NCBI GenBank assembly: GCA_028280205.1
Contig: JANQME010000021.1
Span: 1 to 8,517 of the forward strand
DNA from: Longimicrobiales bacterium
GTDB lineage: Bacteria; Gemmatimonadota; Gemmatimonadetes; Longimicrobiales; Gaopeijiaceae
Length of the DNA: 8,517 bases
Direction: 5' to 3'
Shown here: positions 1-6,466 of the stretch, piece after piece
Numbering within the stretch: the first letter of the stretch is position 1
Layout: the number at the start of each line of letters is the position of its first letter
Made by a program: the position numbers and the translations under genes
Notes under the pieces: generated by a model
Database searches by the model: none
Told to the model about the DNA's origin: nothing
What the model saw: only the letters and a program-made list of their open reading frames with translations

Positions 1-732
1 GGCGACGACATCCGGCGCATCGACTGGAACGTCACGGCGCGGAACGGCGCGCCCTTCGTGAAGATCTTCGAGGAGGAGCGCGAGCTGACGGTCATGCTCG
101 TGGTCGACGTCAGCGCCTCGGGCGAGTTCGGCAGCCGTGAGCGGATGAAGGGCGAGGTCGCGGTCGAGATCTGCGCCCTCCTCGCCTTCAGCGCGATCAA
201 GAACAACGACAAGGTCGGGCTGATCATCTTCTCGGACCGGATCGAGAAGTTCGTCCCGCCGCGCAAGGGCCGACGCCACGTGCTGCGCGTCCTGCGCGAG
301 CTCCTCTACCACCGGCCTGCGGGGCGCGGGACCGACATCCGGGCGGCGCTCGAGTACCTCACGCACGTCCAGCGGAAGAAGGCCGTGACGTTCCTCGTCT
401 CCGACTTCCGCGACGAGGGCTTCGAGAAGGCGCTCGCCGTGGCCGGACGTCGCCACGACCTCGTCGCGGTGCGTCTCGGCGACCGGCGGGAGGAGGAGAT
501 CCCGGCGGTCGGCCTCGTGGAGCTCGAGGATCCCGAGAGCGGGGAGCGGGTGGTCGTGAACACCTCGAGCGAGGACTTCCGGAGGCGCTTCGTGGAGCGG
601 GTCCGCGATCAACGGGCCCGGATGGATCGGGCGCTGCGCCGCGGCCGAGTCGACGTGATCGACGTCGAGGCCGGACGGCCGTATGTGAAGGCGCTCATGC
701 GCTTCTTCCAGGAACGGGCGCGGCGACAGTGA
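1..732 (+). CDS. DUF58 domain protein with VWA-like fold (5' partial)
   Basis: The reading frame is open from base 1, so the true start lies upstream; an in-frame GTG at 58 falls inside the conserved domain and is not the start. The first visible residues, GDDIRRIDWN followed by VTAR, are the hallmark DUF58 motif. A VWA-like fold follows with MIDAS-type residues: D36, S38 and S40 in DVSAS, T111 in GRGTD, and D135 in LVSDFRDEG (numbering from base 1). 243 residues are present; family members are usually about 290-440 aa, so the N-terminal part, often with two membrane helices, is missing. DUF58 proteins are typically encoded beside MoxR AAA+ ATPases and are thought to be their partners in assembling or remodelling protein complexes. 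The stop codon overlaps the next start (GTGA at 729-732), which makes this the upstream member of the bat operon. Family assignment is firm; the molecular role is not established. Confidence 0.93.
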   Translation, partial: GDDIRRIDWNVTARNGAPFVKIFEEERELTVMLVVDVSASGEFGSRERMKGEVAVEICALLAFSAIKNNDKVGLIIFSDRIEKFVPPRKGRRHVLRVLRELLYHRPAGRGTDIRAALEYLTHVQRKKAVTFLVSDFRDEGFEKALAVAGRRHDLVAVRLGDRREEEIPAVGLVELEDPESGERVVVNTSSEDFRRRFVERVRDQRARMDRALRRGRVDVIDVEAGRPYVKALMRFFQERARRQ

Positions 733-1793
733 GGGCGCTGCTCCTCGTGGTGGCGCTCCTGGCCGCCGGGCTCCCCTCCGCCGCGCATGCCCAGGCACGC
801 TTGCGGTCGGAGGTCGACACCACGCGCGTCACGGTCGGCGATCGGTTGGCGCTCACCGTGCGGGTCGAGCATCCGCCCGAGGCGTCGGTCGTATGGCCCG
901 ACTCGCTCGACCTCACCCCCTTCGAGGTGCTCGACGCGCGGATCCGGCCGACGGAGGCCGTCGAGGGCTCGGCCGTCTCCACCGCGGTCTTCTCGCTCGC
1001 CGCCTTCGAGCTGGGCACGCTCGAGCTGCCCTCCTTCGAGGTCGGCGTGCTCCGGCCGGACGGAGGTCGCGAGGTGCTCGAGACCGACGGCTTCGGCATC
1101 GAGGTCGTCTCGGTCGGTGCCGACGAGGGGGGCGACATCCGGGAGATCCGAGGGCCTGTCTCGATCCCGGTCAGCGCCGTGCGCATCGCGCTGTGGGGCG
1201 TCCTGCTCGTGGCGCTGGGGGCCGCGCTGTGGGCCGGATGGCGACGGTGGCGCGGCGGCCGCGCGCCCGTTCAGGACGCGGAGCCGGGGCCGCCCCCGCG
1301 TCCGCCGCACGAGGTGGCCCTGGAAGCGCTCGACGCGCTGGCGACGTCCTCGCTGCTCGCGCGCGGCGAGGTGAAGGAGTTCCACGTCCGCGCCTCCGAG
1401 ATCGTCCGACGGTACGTCGAGGCGGCCTTCGACGTCGGCGCGCTGGAGCGCACGACGTGGGAGGTGATGGAGGAGCTGGAGCGGGTGGGTGTGCCCGTCG
1501 AGGCCCGCACTGGGCTGCGGACCTTCCTCGACCGGTGCGACCTGGTGAAGTTCGCCAAGGTTCGACCCGACGCCGACGAGGCGCGCGCGACGCTGGCCAC
1601 GGGGAGGGCGTTCGTGGAGTCGACCGCCGGGTGGCGCCCGCGGGGCGCCGGGCCGACGGGTGGGTCGGTCCAGGGGGCGGACGGACCGGCCACCGCCCCG
1701 AGCTCCACCACGGCCGCGCCGCTCTCGACCGCGGCCGCTGGCTCCACGGCCGCCGCCGGTCCCGAGGCTTCGCCACCGGAGGAGGTCGGCTGA
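729..1793 (+). CDS. BatD-like/DUF4381-type membrane protein
   Basis: This 354-residue protein has a signal peptide (residues 1-21, cleavage likely after AHA). An extracytoplasmic Ig-like beta-rich domain follows (about 24-130, with VTVGDRLALTVRV and the ELGTLELPSFEV strand pattern typical of BatD). The phrase DIREIRGPVSIP (136-147), also common in BatD, leads into one membrane span (about 151-170). The cytoplasmic part (about 193-295) resembles DUF4381: PPHEVALEALDAL, then EVKEFHVRASEIVRRYVE, then DLVKFAKVRPDADEA. The last 55 residues are a low-complexity Gly/Ala/Ser/Thr/Pro tail. The GTG start overlaps the DUF58 stop by four bases; the nearest GGAA (711-714) is too far to be a good ribosome binding site, so translation probably depends on coupling. 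DUF4381 genes commonly sit between DUF58 and the VWA genes in MoxR/Bat operons. The exact function is unknown; a scaffold crossing the inner membrane is an inference. Confidence 0.85.
   Translation: MRALLLVVALLAAGLPSAAHAQARLRSEVDTTRVTVGDRLALTVRVEHPPEASVVWPDSLDLTPFEVLDARIRPTEAVEGSAVSTAVFSLAAFELGTLELPSFEVGVLRPDGGREVLETDGFGIEVVSVGADEGGDIREIRGPVSIPVSAVRIALWGVLLVALGAALWAGWRRWRGGRAPVQDAEPGPPPRPPHEVALEALDALATSSLLARGEVKEFHVRASEIVRRYVEAAFDVGALERTTWEVMEELERVGVPVEARTGLRTFLDRCDLVKFAKVRPDADEARATLATGRAFVESTAGWRPRGAGPTGGSVQGADGPATAPSSTTAAPLSTAAAGSTAAAGPEASPPEEVG
1638..1790 (+). other. Low-complexity Gly/Ala/Ser/Thr/Pro tail of the DUF4381-type protein
   Basis: Residues 304-354 of the upstream protein lack any predicted domain character and consist mostly of G, A, S, T and P, with runs such as TAAAGSTAAAGPEAS. 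The preceding residues, up to about 295, complete the helical DUF4381-like part. The tail should be cytoplasmic and disordered. It also carries the strong ribosome binding site of batA at its very end, so part of the base sequence is under a second constraint. Confidence 0.7.
1778..1785 (+). promoter_or_regulatory. Shine-Dalgarno of batA
   Basis: GGAGGAGG lies in the last codons of the upstream gene, with GGAGG at 1781-1785 seven bases before the ATG at 1793. It is the strongest ribosome binding site in the operon. It fixes the batA start at 1793, although the frame is open for a further 900 bases upstream. Confidence 0.8.
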
Positions 1794-1816
1794 TGTTCCG
1801 CTTCGAAGATCCGGCC
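1791..1816 (+). repeat. 26-base direct repeat, copy 1 (stop/start junction and first codons of batA)
   Basis: The bases covering the TGATG overlap and the first codons (MFRF-DPA) match the same place in batB (2777-2802) at 24 of 26 positions. The two differences are adjacent, at the fifth and sixth codons. This reflects the tandem duplication that gave batA and batB, including the junction itself. Confidence 0.75.
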
Positions 1817-2779
1817 GTCCTCGGGCTCCTGCTCCTCCTGCCCGTCCTCTTCTGGCTCCGCTACGGCCGGGGGCGCGGCAGCTCGGCGATCCGCTACTCC
1901 GCCGTGGGCGACGTTCGGGCGGCCGGCGCGGGGCGCGGGAGCCTCGCGGCGCGGGTCCCGCCGGTGCTGCGCGGCCTCGCGCTGGCGGCGTTCGTGGTCG
2001 CGCTCGCTCGGCCGCAGACGGGGGTGACGACCGAGAACGTCCTCACCGAGGGGATCGACATCGTCCTCGTGCTCGACGTCTCCAGCTCGATGCTCGCCGA
2101 GGATCTGGAGCCGAACCGTCTGGAGGCCGCCAAGACGGTCGCTGCGGACTTCGTCGCCGGACGGCGCAGCGACCGCATCGGGCTCGTGGCCTTCGCCGGC
2201 CAGGCGTTCACCCAGGCGCCGCTCACCTTCGACTACGGGGTGGTCCGGTCGCTCGCTGGGGCGCTCGAGGTCGGGATGATCGAGGACGGCACCGCGGTGG
2301 GGATGGGGCTCGCCACGGCGGTGAAACGGCTGCAGGCGTCGCCTTCGGAGTCGAAGGTCGTCGTGCTGCTCACCGATGGGCGCAGCAATCGCGGTGAGAT
2401 CGGACCGGTCACCGCGGCGCATATGGCCGAGGCGCTCGGCGTGCGCGTCTACACGATCGGAGCAGGCTCACGCGGTACTGCGCCGGTCCCGAGGCCGGAC
2501 GGCTTCGGGGGCACCCGTTACGTGAGGATGCAGGTCGACATCGACGAGCCGACGCTGCAGGAGGTCGCCGAGCTCACCGGCGGGCGCTACTTCCGCGCGA
2601 CGGATACCGAAAGCCTGCAGGCGATCTGGGAGGAGATCGACGAGCTCGAGCGCACCGAGGTCGAGGTCGAGAACTTCACGCAGTACGAGGAGGAGTTCCC
2701 GGTCCCGCTCGCCGCCGGCTTCCTCCTCCTGATGACCGAGCTCACGCTGGGTCACACCCTGCTGCGGAAGCTGCCCTGA
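1793..2779 (+). CDS. batA: BatA-type membrane-anchored VWA protein
   Basis: This 328-residue protein has the standard BatA layout. There is an N-terminal hydrophobic segment (about 7-22), a second span (about 58-72) ending in the conserved ARPQ, a VWA domain (about 88-285), and a C-terminal span (about 303-318). The MIDAS is intact: D95, S97 and S99 in DVSSSML, T167 in EDGTAVG, and D195 in LLTDGRSNRG. The TDGRSNRGEI phrase is characteristic of BatA as opposed to BatB. Length fits the family (about 320-340 aa). The start is the ATG of a TGATG overlap with the previous gene, supported by GGAGG seven bases upstream; MFRFEDPA at the start matches the start of the next gene. BatA proteins are membrane anchored, with the VWA domain thought to face the periplasm, and are linked to envelope integrity and oxidative-stress tolerance in several bacteria. 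Downstream coupling to batB is again TGATG. Confidence 0.93.
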   Translation: MFRFEDPAVLGLLLLLPVLFWLRYGRGRGSSAIRYSAVGDVRAAGAGRGSLAARVPPVLRGLALAAFVVALARPQTGVTTENVLTEGIDIVLVLDVSSSMLAEDLEPNRLEAAKTVAADFVAGRRSDRIGLVAFAGQAFTQAPLTFDYGVVRSLAGALEVGMIEDGTAVGMGLATAVKRLQASPSESKVVVLLTDGRSNRGEIGPVTAAHMAEALGVRVYTIGAGSRGTAPVPRPDGFGGTRYVRMQVDIDEPTLQEVAELTGGRYFRATDTESLQAIWEEIDELERTEVEVENFTQYEEEFPVPLAAGFLLLMTELTLGHTLLRKLP

Positions 2780-2802
2780 TGTTCCGCTTCGGTGATCCGG
2801 CC
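2777..2802 (+). repeat. 26-base direct repeat, copy 2 (stop/start junction and first codons of batB)
   Basis: Partner of the repeat at 1791-1816, with 24 of 26 identical bases. Shorter near-identical blocks recur inside the VWA domains: 2087-2103 equals 3079-3095 over 17 bases, and 2171-2198 matches 3163-3190 at 26 of 28 bases. All blocks lie in conserved coding positions. Confidence 0.75.
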
Positions 2803-3810
2803 TGGCTCTGGGCGCTCGGCGCCGCACCGCTTCTCGGCGTGCTGCTGTGGAGCGCCGCCCGGGCGCGGCGGCGTGCCCTGGAGCGCTTCGCCGACGCGGA
2901 GCTGGCGCGCCGTCTCACCGCGACCGTGCACCGTCTCGCGCGACGGTGGAAGTCGGTCCTCCAGGTCGGCGCGGTCGCCCTCGTCGCCATCGCCACCGCC
3001 CGTCCCCAGTTCGGCAGCCGGGTGGAGACGGTGCGCAGCGTCGGCCAGGACATCGTCGTCGCGGTCGACCTCTCGCAGTCGATGCTCGCCGAGGACGTGG
3101 TGCCGAACCGGCTCGAGCGCGCCCGGCTCGCGATCCTGCGGCTCATGGAGCAGCTCGACGGCGACCGGATCGGGCTCGTCGCCTTCGCCGCCGACGCCTT
3201 CGTGCAGAGCCCCCTCACGATCGACTACTCCGCCGCCGGCCTCTTCCTGGGCGCGATGCACCCCGACCTCATGCCCGTTCAGGGAACGGACCTCGGCGCG
3301 GCTCTGCGCGTATCGATCGATGCGCTGGAGGAGGCCGCCCGCGAGGCGCGCGTCCTCATCCTCGTGACGGACGCCGAGGATCACGAGGAGCGCTACGACA
3401 CGGAGCTCGGGCGCATCCGTGAAGCGGGCATCCAACTGCACGTCGTCGTGGTCGGTTCGTCCGAGGGCGTGCCGATCCCGGTGTACGACGAACTGGGCGT
3501 GCGACAGGGCTTCCTGAGGGACGAGGACGGAACCGTGGTCACGACCCGGGTCGGCGAGTCGACGCTGCGCGCGCTGGCGGCCGACGCCGGCGCGACGGTC
3601 GTCCGGGCCGGGCCCGGCAGCACGGACTTCGAGGACTTCGTGGACGCGGTCGCGAGTGGAGAAGGAGAGGAGATCGACGCCATGCAGGTGACCCGCTTCG
3701 AGGAGCAGTACCAGATCTTCCTGGCGGCGGCGCTCCTCCTGCTCGTCGTCGACCTCCTCCTGCCCGACCGACAGCGGGTCGGCGGAACGTGGACCGGGAG
3801 GTTCGAGTGA
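2779..3810 (+). CDS. batB: BatB-type membrane-anchored VWA protein
   Basis: This 343-residue paralogue of the preceding protein has the same topology: an N-terminal span (about 8-25), a second span (about 58-73) ending in ARPQFG, a VWA domain (about 90-295), and a C-terminal span (about 312-329). The MIDAS is complete: D97, S99 and S101 in DLSQSML, T170 in QGTDLG, and D198 in LVTDAEDHEE. TDAEDHE and the following VVVVGSSEGVPIPV (222-235) mark it as BatB and separate it from BatA. Many blocks match BatA, for example DRIGLVAFA and the SMLAED-PNRLE region. The start is the ATG of the TGATG overlap; a weak GGAAG (2766-2770) lies eight bases upstream. BatB is expected to associate with BatA in the membrane. 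The stop overlaps the BatC start by four bases. Confidence 0.93.
   Translation: MFRFGDPAWLWALGAAPLLGVLLWSAARARRRALERFADAELARRLTATVHRLARRWKSVLQVGAVALVAIATARPQFGSRVETVRSVGQDIVVAVDLSQSMLAEDVVPNRLERARLAILRLMEQLDGDRIGLVAFAADAFVQSPLTIDYSAAGLFLGAMHPDLMPVQGTDLGAALRVSIDALEEAAREARVLILVTDAEDHEERYDTELGRIREAGIQLHVVVVGSSEGVPIPVYDELGVRQGFLRDEDGTVVTTRVGESTLRALAADAGATVVRAGPGSTDFEDFVDAVASGEGEEIDAMQVTRFEEQYQIFLAAALLLLVVDLLLPDRQRVGGTWTGRFE
3796..3801 (+). promoter_or_regulatory. Shine-Dalgarno deciding the batC start
   Basis: GGGAGG lies five bases before the GTG at 3807 and inside the 3' end of batB. The longer alternative, GTG at 3789, would place this motif inside its own coding region. The motif and the GTGA overlap both favour 3807. 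Confidence 0.75.
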
Positions 3811-4670
3811 GCGGGTACCCCAGTCGGGCCGGGCGGCGGCGGGCGGCTCGATCGATGCTGGCGGTCGCGCTGCTCGTGGCCGCGCCGACAGCGGCCGCCC
3901 TCCTCCCCTCGACCGCCGAGGCCCAGGCGGGCCGTGCGCGCGTCGAGGAAGGCAACCGCCTCTACCGGGACGGGCTCTTCGAGGAGGCGCATCGCGCGTA
4001 CCTCGAGGCGATGGCCGAAGCGCCTGAGTCCCCGGTGATCCCGTTCAACGACGGGAACGCGCTCTACCAGGGGGCGGACTACGAGGCCGCGATGGAGGCG
4101 TACCAGCGCGCGATCGAGACGGGCGATCCGGCGCTCGCCTCGGACGCGTGGTACAACCTCGGAAACGCGATGGTGCGCGGTGGTCAGCTCGAGCCGGCGC
4201 TGGAGTCGTACAAGCAGGCGCTCCGCCTCGACCCGGCCGACGTAGACGCGAAGCACAACCTCGAGCACGTGCTCGAACAGCTCCAGCGGCAGGAGCAGCA
4301 GCCGCAGTCGGGCGACGGCGATCCCGAGGACGACGAGGACGAGCAGGACGAGCAGGAGCAACAGGATCAGCCGAACCCCTCTCCCCAGCCGCAGGGCGGG
4401 GAGCAGCCGCCGGAGCCGGGGGAGGACGAGGGCCAGCCGCCGCCCGCGGGGTCCGACCAGTCGGAGGAGGAGCAGCCGCAGCCGCAACCGGACGAGTCGC
4501 AGCCCGACGGGTCGCCGCCGGGTGAGTCCGAGGGCCAGCCGCGTCCCGAGCCGGGCGAGATGACGAAGGAGGAGGCCGAGCGCCTCCTCGACGCGATCGA
4601 GGAGGACCCCGACGACGTGAACCGGCAGCCTGCTTCCGCCACGGGGCGTCGGCCGAGGAAGCCGTGGTGA
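3807..4670 (+). CDS. batC: BatC-type TPR protein with acidic Pro/Gln-rich linker
   Basis: This 287-residue secreted or membrane-anchored protein has a twin-arginine-rich n-region and a hydrophobic core (about 17-33), with likely cleavage at AEA or AQA (39-41). About three TPR units follow (roughly 46-74, 78-106, 113-146), visible in ARVEEGNRLYRDGLFEEAHRAY, NDGNALYQGADYEAAMEAYQ and AWYNLGNAMVRGGQLEPALESY. Residues 160-250 are a highly acidic Pro/Gln/Glu linker. The C-terminus restarts as a helix, EEAERLLDAIEED (255-267), and ends in RRPRKPW, which is close to the basic, Trp-terminated end usual in BatC. I chose GTG 3807 because it gives the GTGA overlap seen elsewhere in the operon and has GGGAGG five bases upstream; GTG 3789 would add six residues. 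The TPRs probably bind other Bat proteins in the periplasm. Function beyond scaffolding is unproven. Confidence 0.9.
   Translation: MSGYPSRAGRRRAARSMLAVALLVAAPTAAALLPSTAEAQAGRARVEEGNRLYRDGLFEEAHRAYLEAMAEAPESPVIPFNDGNALYQGADYEAAMEAYQRAIETGDPALASDAWYNLGNAMVRGGQLEPALESYKQALRLDPADVDAKHNLEHVLEQLQRQEQQPQSGDGDPEDDEDEQDEQEQQDQPNPSPQPQGGEQPPEPGEDEGQPPPAGSDQSEEEQPQPQPDESQPDGSPPGESEGQPRPEPGEMTKEEAERLLDAIEEDPDDVNRQPASATGRRPRKPW
4284..4556 (+). other. Acidic Pro/Gln/Glu-rich low-complexity linker within batC
   Basis: Residues 160-250 of BatC contain almost only D, E, Q, P, G and S, starting with QRQEQQPQSGDGDPEDDEDE and continuing with several PQPQ and PPEPGE units. No hydrophobic core is present, so this is an extended, strongly negatively charged spacer between the TPR block and the conserved C-terminal helix. 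Confidence 0.85.
4655..4660 (+). promoter_or_regulatory. Shine-Dalgarno deciding the batD start
   Basis: GAGGAA lies six bases before the GTG at 4667 but only three before the in-frame GTG at 4664. The 4667 start also gives the four-base GTGA overlap with batC, so it is preferred. Confidence 0.65.
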
Positions 4671-6466
4671 GGGTGGCCCGCTCGCTGTTCGTCCTCGCCG
4701 CGCTCTGGGCGGGCGCGCTCCCGGCCGGCCTCGTCGCCCAGGAGCCCTCCGTGCGGGCCTACCTGGAGCCGGCGGGTGAGGTGGGTGTGGGTCGGCCCTT
4801 CGTTCTCGCCGTCGAGGTGACGGGCACACAGGAGGTCGCGCGTGATCCCGTGCTGCCCGACGTGTCCGCGTTCGCCCAGTACCTCGGGTCGAACACCCAG
4901 TCGTCGGTGAGCATGGTCAACGGACGGACCACGGTCTCGCTGACGCTCCAGTACCGCTACCAGGCGCTCCAGGAGGGAAGCTGGGAGATTCCTGCGTTCG
5001 AGGTGCAGGCCGGCGGTCGGACCTTCGCGACCGACCCGCTCCCGGTGACCGTCTCGGCGTCTCCCTCGGCGGCGGCGACCGATCCCACGACGGGACTCGA
5101 CGAGGACGCGCTCTTCATCACGGCGGAGCCGTCGGGCACCCGGGTGCGCGAGGGCGAGCCGCTGATCGTCGAGTACCGCATCTGGACGCGCGTCGACGTG
5201 ACGAGCTTCGGCGTGACCCGCGTGCCGGAGCCGGAGGGCTTCTGGGTGGAGGATCTCACGCCGGGTGGCCAGCCGGACGTCGAGCAGCGGGAGCGCGACG
5301 GGGTCCAGTACGCGACCGCCCTCATCCGACGCGTCGCGCTCGTGCCCACCGGGCCGGGGGAACGGACCATCGAGCCGGTGGGGATCGAGGCGCAGGTGCG
5401 TGTACGCCGCGGTCGCGACCCCTTCGACAACCTGTTCGGTCGGAGCTCGATCTTCGGGACGTCCATCGTACCGACCGCCGTCCTCTCGAACCCGCTCACC
5501 GTCGAGGTGAGCCCGCTGCCCGAAGCCCGACCCGAGCCGTTCAGCGGCGTGGTGGGCGACCTGCGGATCGAGGCGTCGCTCGATCGCGATTCGGTCGACA
5601 CGAACGAGGCGGTGACGCTCACCGTGCGTGCGAGCGGGAGCGGGAGCTTCCGCACGCTCCCGGTCCCCGAGCTCGGTCTGCCCTCCGACTTCGAGGTCTT
5701 CCCGCCCGAGGTCAGCGAGCAGACCGGCGCCGGCGCCGGAGGTCTCACCGGTACCAAGACCTTCGAATGGGTGCTGATCCCGCGTGCGCCCGGCGAGCGG
5801 GAAGTCCCGCCGGTGGAGCTGGCCTACTTCGACGCGGGCGCCGGCGAATACCGGGTCGCGTCGAGCGGTGCGCTCCCGCTCACGGTCTCGGGCACCGCAG
5901 TCGACGGACCAGCCTCGCTGACCCGCGGTGGCGTCACCCTGCTCCGTGAGGACATCCGCTTCATCCGTCTGGGCGAGCTGGAGCTGCGCAGGACGTCTCG
6001 ACGTCCGCTCGTCTACGGACCCGGCTTCTGGCTCTTCGCGCTCCTCCCGATGGCCGCGGTGGCCGGGGCGGTCGCTCTGCGCCGGCACCGAGAGCTGCTG
6101 GAGGGCGACGTAGCCTACGCGCGTGGCCGGCGTGCGAGCCGTCTGGCGCGCCGGCGGCTGAGCGAGGCGAGGCGTCTGGCGAACGAAGACGACGCGCGGC
6201 CGTTCTACGCCGAGACCGCGCGGGCGCTCCGGGGCCTGGTGGCCGACCGGCTCAACCTCGCCGAGGCGGGCCTCAACATCGCGGACGTCGACGCGGCGTT
6301 GGCCGGGAGCGGGGTCGACGACAAGCTCCGCGCCGAGGTGCGGGCGTGTCTGGAGGAAAGCGACCGTCAGCGCTTCGCCCCGTCCGGCTCTGACGCCGGT
6401 CAGAAGTCCGGCTTCCTCGATCGGGTCGGGTCGGTGATGGACGCGCTCGACCGGGCGATCCGATGA
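4667..6466 (+). CDS. batD: BatD, large periplasmic Ig-like protein with C-terminal anchor
   Basis: This 599-residue protein fits the BatD family (oxygen-tolerance protein, PF13584), which is commonly 450-620 aa. A signal peptide (1-24, cleavage near VAQ) precedes several consecutive Ig-like beta domains (about 28-130, 148-283, 297-410). Visible signatures are LQYRYQALQEGSWEIPAFEV (94-113), DPFDNLFGRSS (251-261) and the TKTFEWVLIPRAPGEREVPP block (363-382). One membrane span (about 449-471, GFWLFALLPMAAVAGAVAL) is followed by an Arg-rich cytoplasmic helical part (about 472-599) that includes RPFYAETARALRGLVADRLN. The GTG start is chosen from the GTGA overlap and the GAGGAA spacing. It sits between the two TPR genes, as in other bat operons. 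BatD probably forms the bulk of the periplasmic side of the complex. The C-terminal tail echoes the cytoplasmic helical domain of the DUF4381-type protein. Confidence 0.92.
   Translation: MRVARSLFVLAALWAGALPAGLVAQEPSVRAYLEPAGEVGVGRPFVLAVEVTGTQEVARDPVLPDVSAFAQYLGSNTQSSVSMVNGRTTVSLTLQYRYQALQEGSWEIPAFEVQAGGRTFATDPLPVTVSASPSAAATDPTTGLDEDALFITAEPSGTRVREGEPLIVEYRIWTRVDVTSFGVTRVPEPEGFWVEDLTPGGQPDVEQRERDGVQYATALIRRVALVPTGPGERTIEPVGIEAQVRVRRGRDPFDNLFGRSSIFGTSIVPTAVLSNPLTVEVSPLPEARPEPFSGVVGDLRIEASLDRDSVDTNEAVTLTVRASGSGSFRTLPVPELGLPSDFEVFPPEVSEQTGAGAGGLTGTKTFEWVLIPRAPGEREVPPVELAYFDAGAGEYRVASSGALPLTVSGTAVDGPASLTRGGVTLLREDIRFIRLGELELRRTSRRPLVYGPGFWLFALLPMAAVAGAVALRRHRELLEGDVAYARGRRASRLARRRLSEARRLANEDDARPFYAETARALRGLVADRLNLAEAGLNIADVDAALAGSGVDDKLRAEVRACLEESDRQRFAPSGSDAGQKSGFLDRVGSVMDALDRAIR

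Noticed and set aside
58..60. GTG as start codon of the DUF58 gene
   Set aside because: The frame is open to base 1 and encodes the conserved GDDIRRIDWN motif upstream of this codon, so the true start is outside the window.
893..1792. Upstream extension of the batA frame by 300 codons
   Set aside because: The extension is Arg/Gly/Ala-rich low-quality sequence overlapping the DUF4381-type gene. The MFRFEDPA start at 1793, with its strong ribosome binding site and the same start motif in batB, is decisive.
4284..4556. Repetitive codons in batC as a tandem repeat or CRISPR-like array
   Set aside because: There is no regular period and no spacers; the pattern follows from biased amino acid composition in an open coding frame.
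3393..4829. Long minus-strand open frame opposite the ends of batB and batC, with Leu/Arg-rich runs
   Set aside because: The Leu/Arg runs are the reverse complement of the acidic/Gln-rich codons of the batC linker, so it is a shadow and not a membrane protein.
4367..6088. Long minus-strand open frame (about 570 codons) opposite batC and batD
   Set aside because: The translation is Arg/Gly/Asp/His-rich with no domain pattern, it lies opposite clearly recognised genes, and long antisense frames are expected at this GC content.
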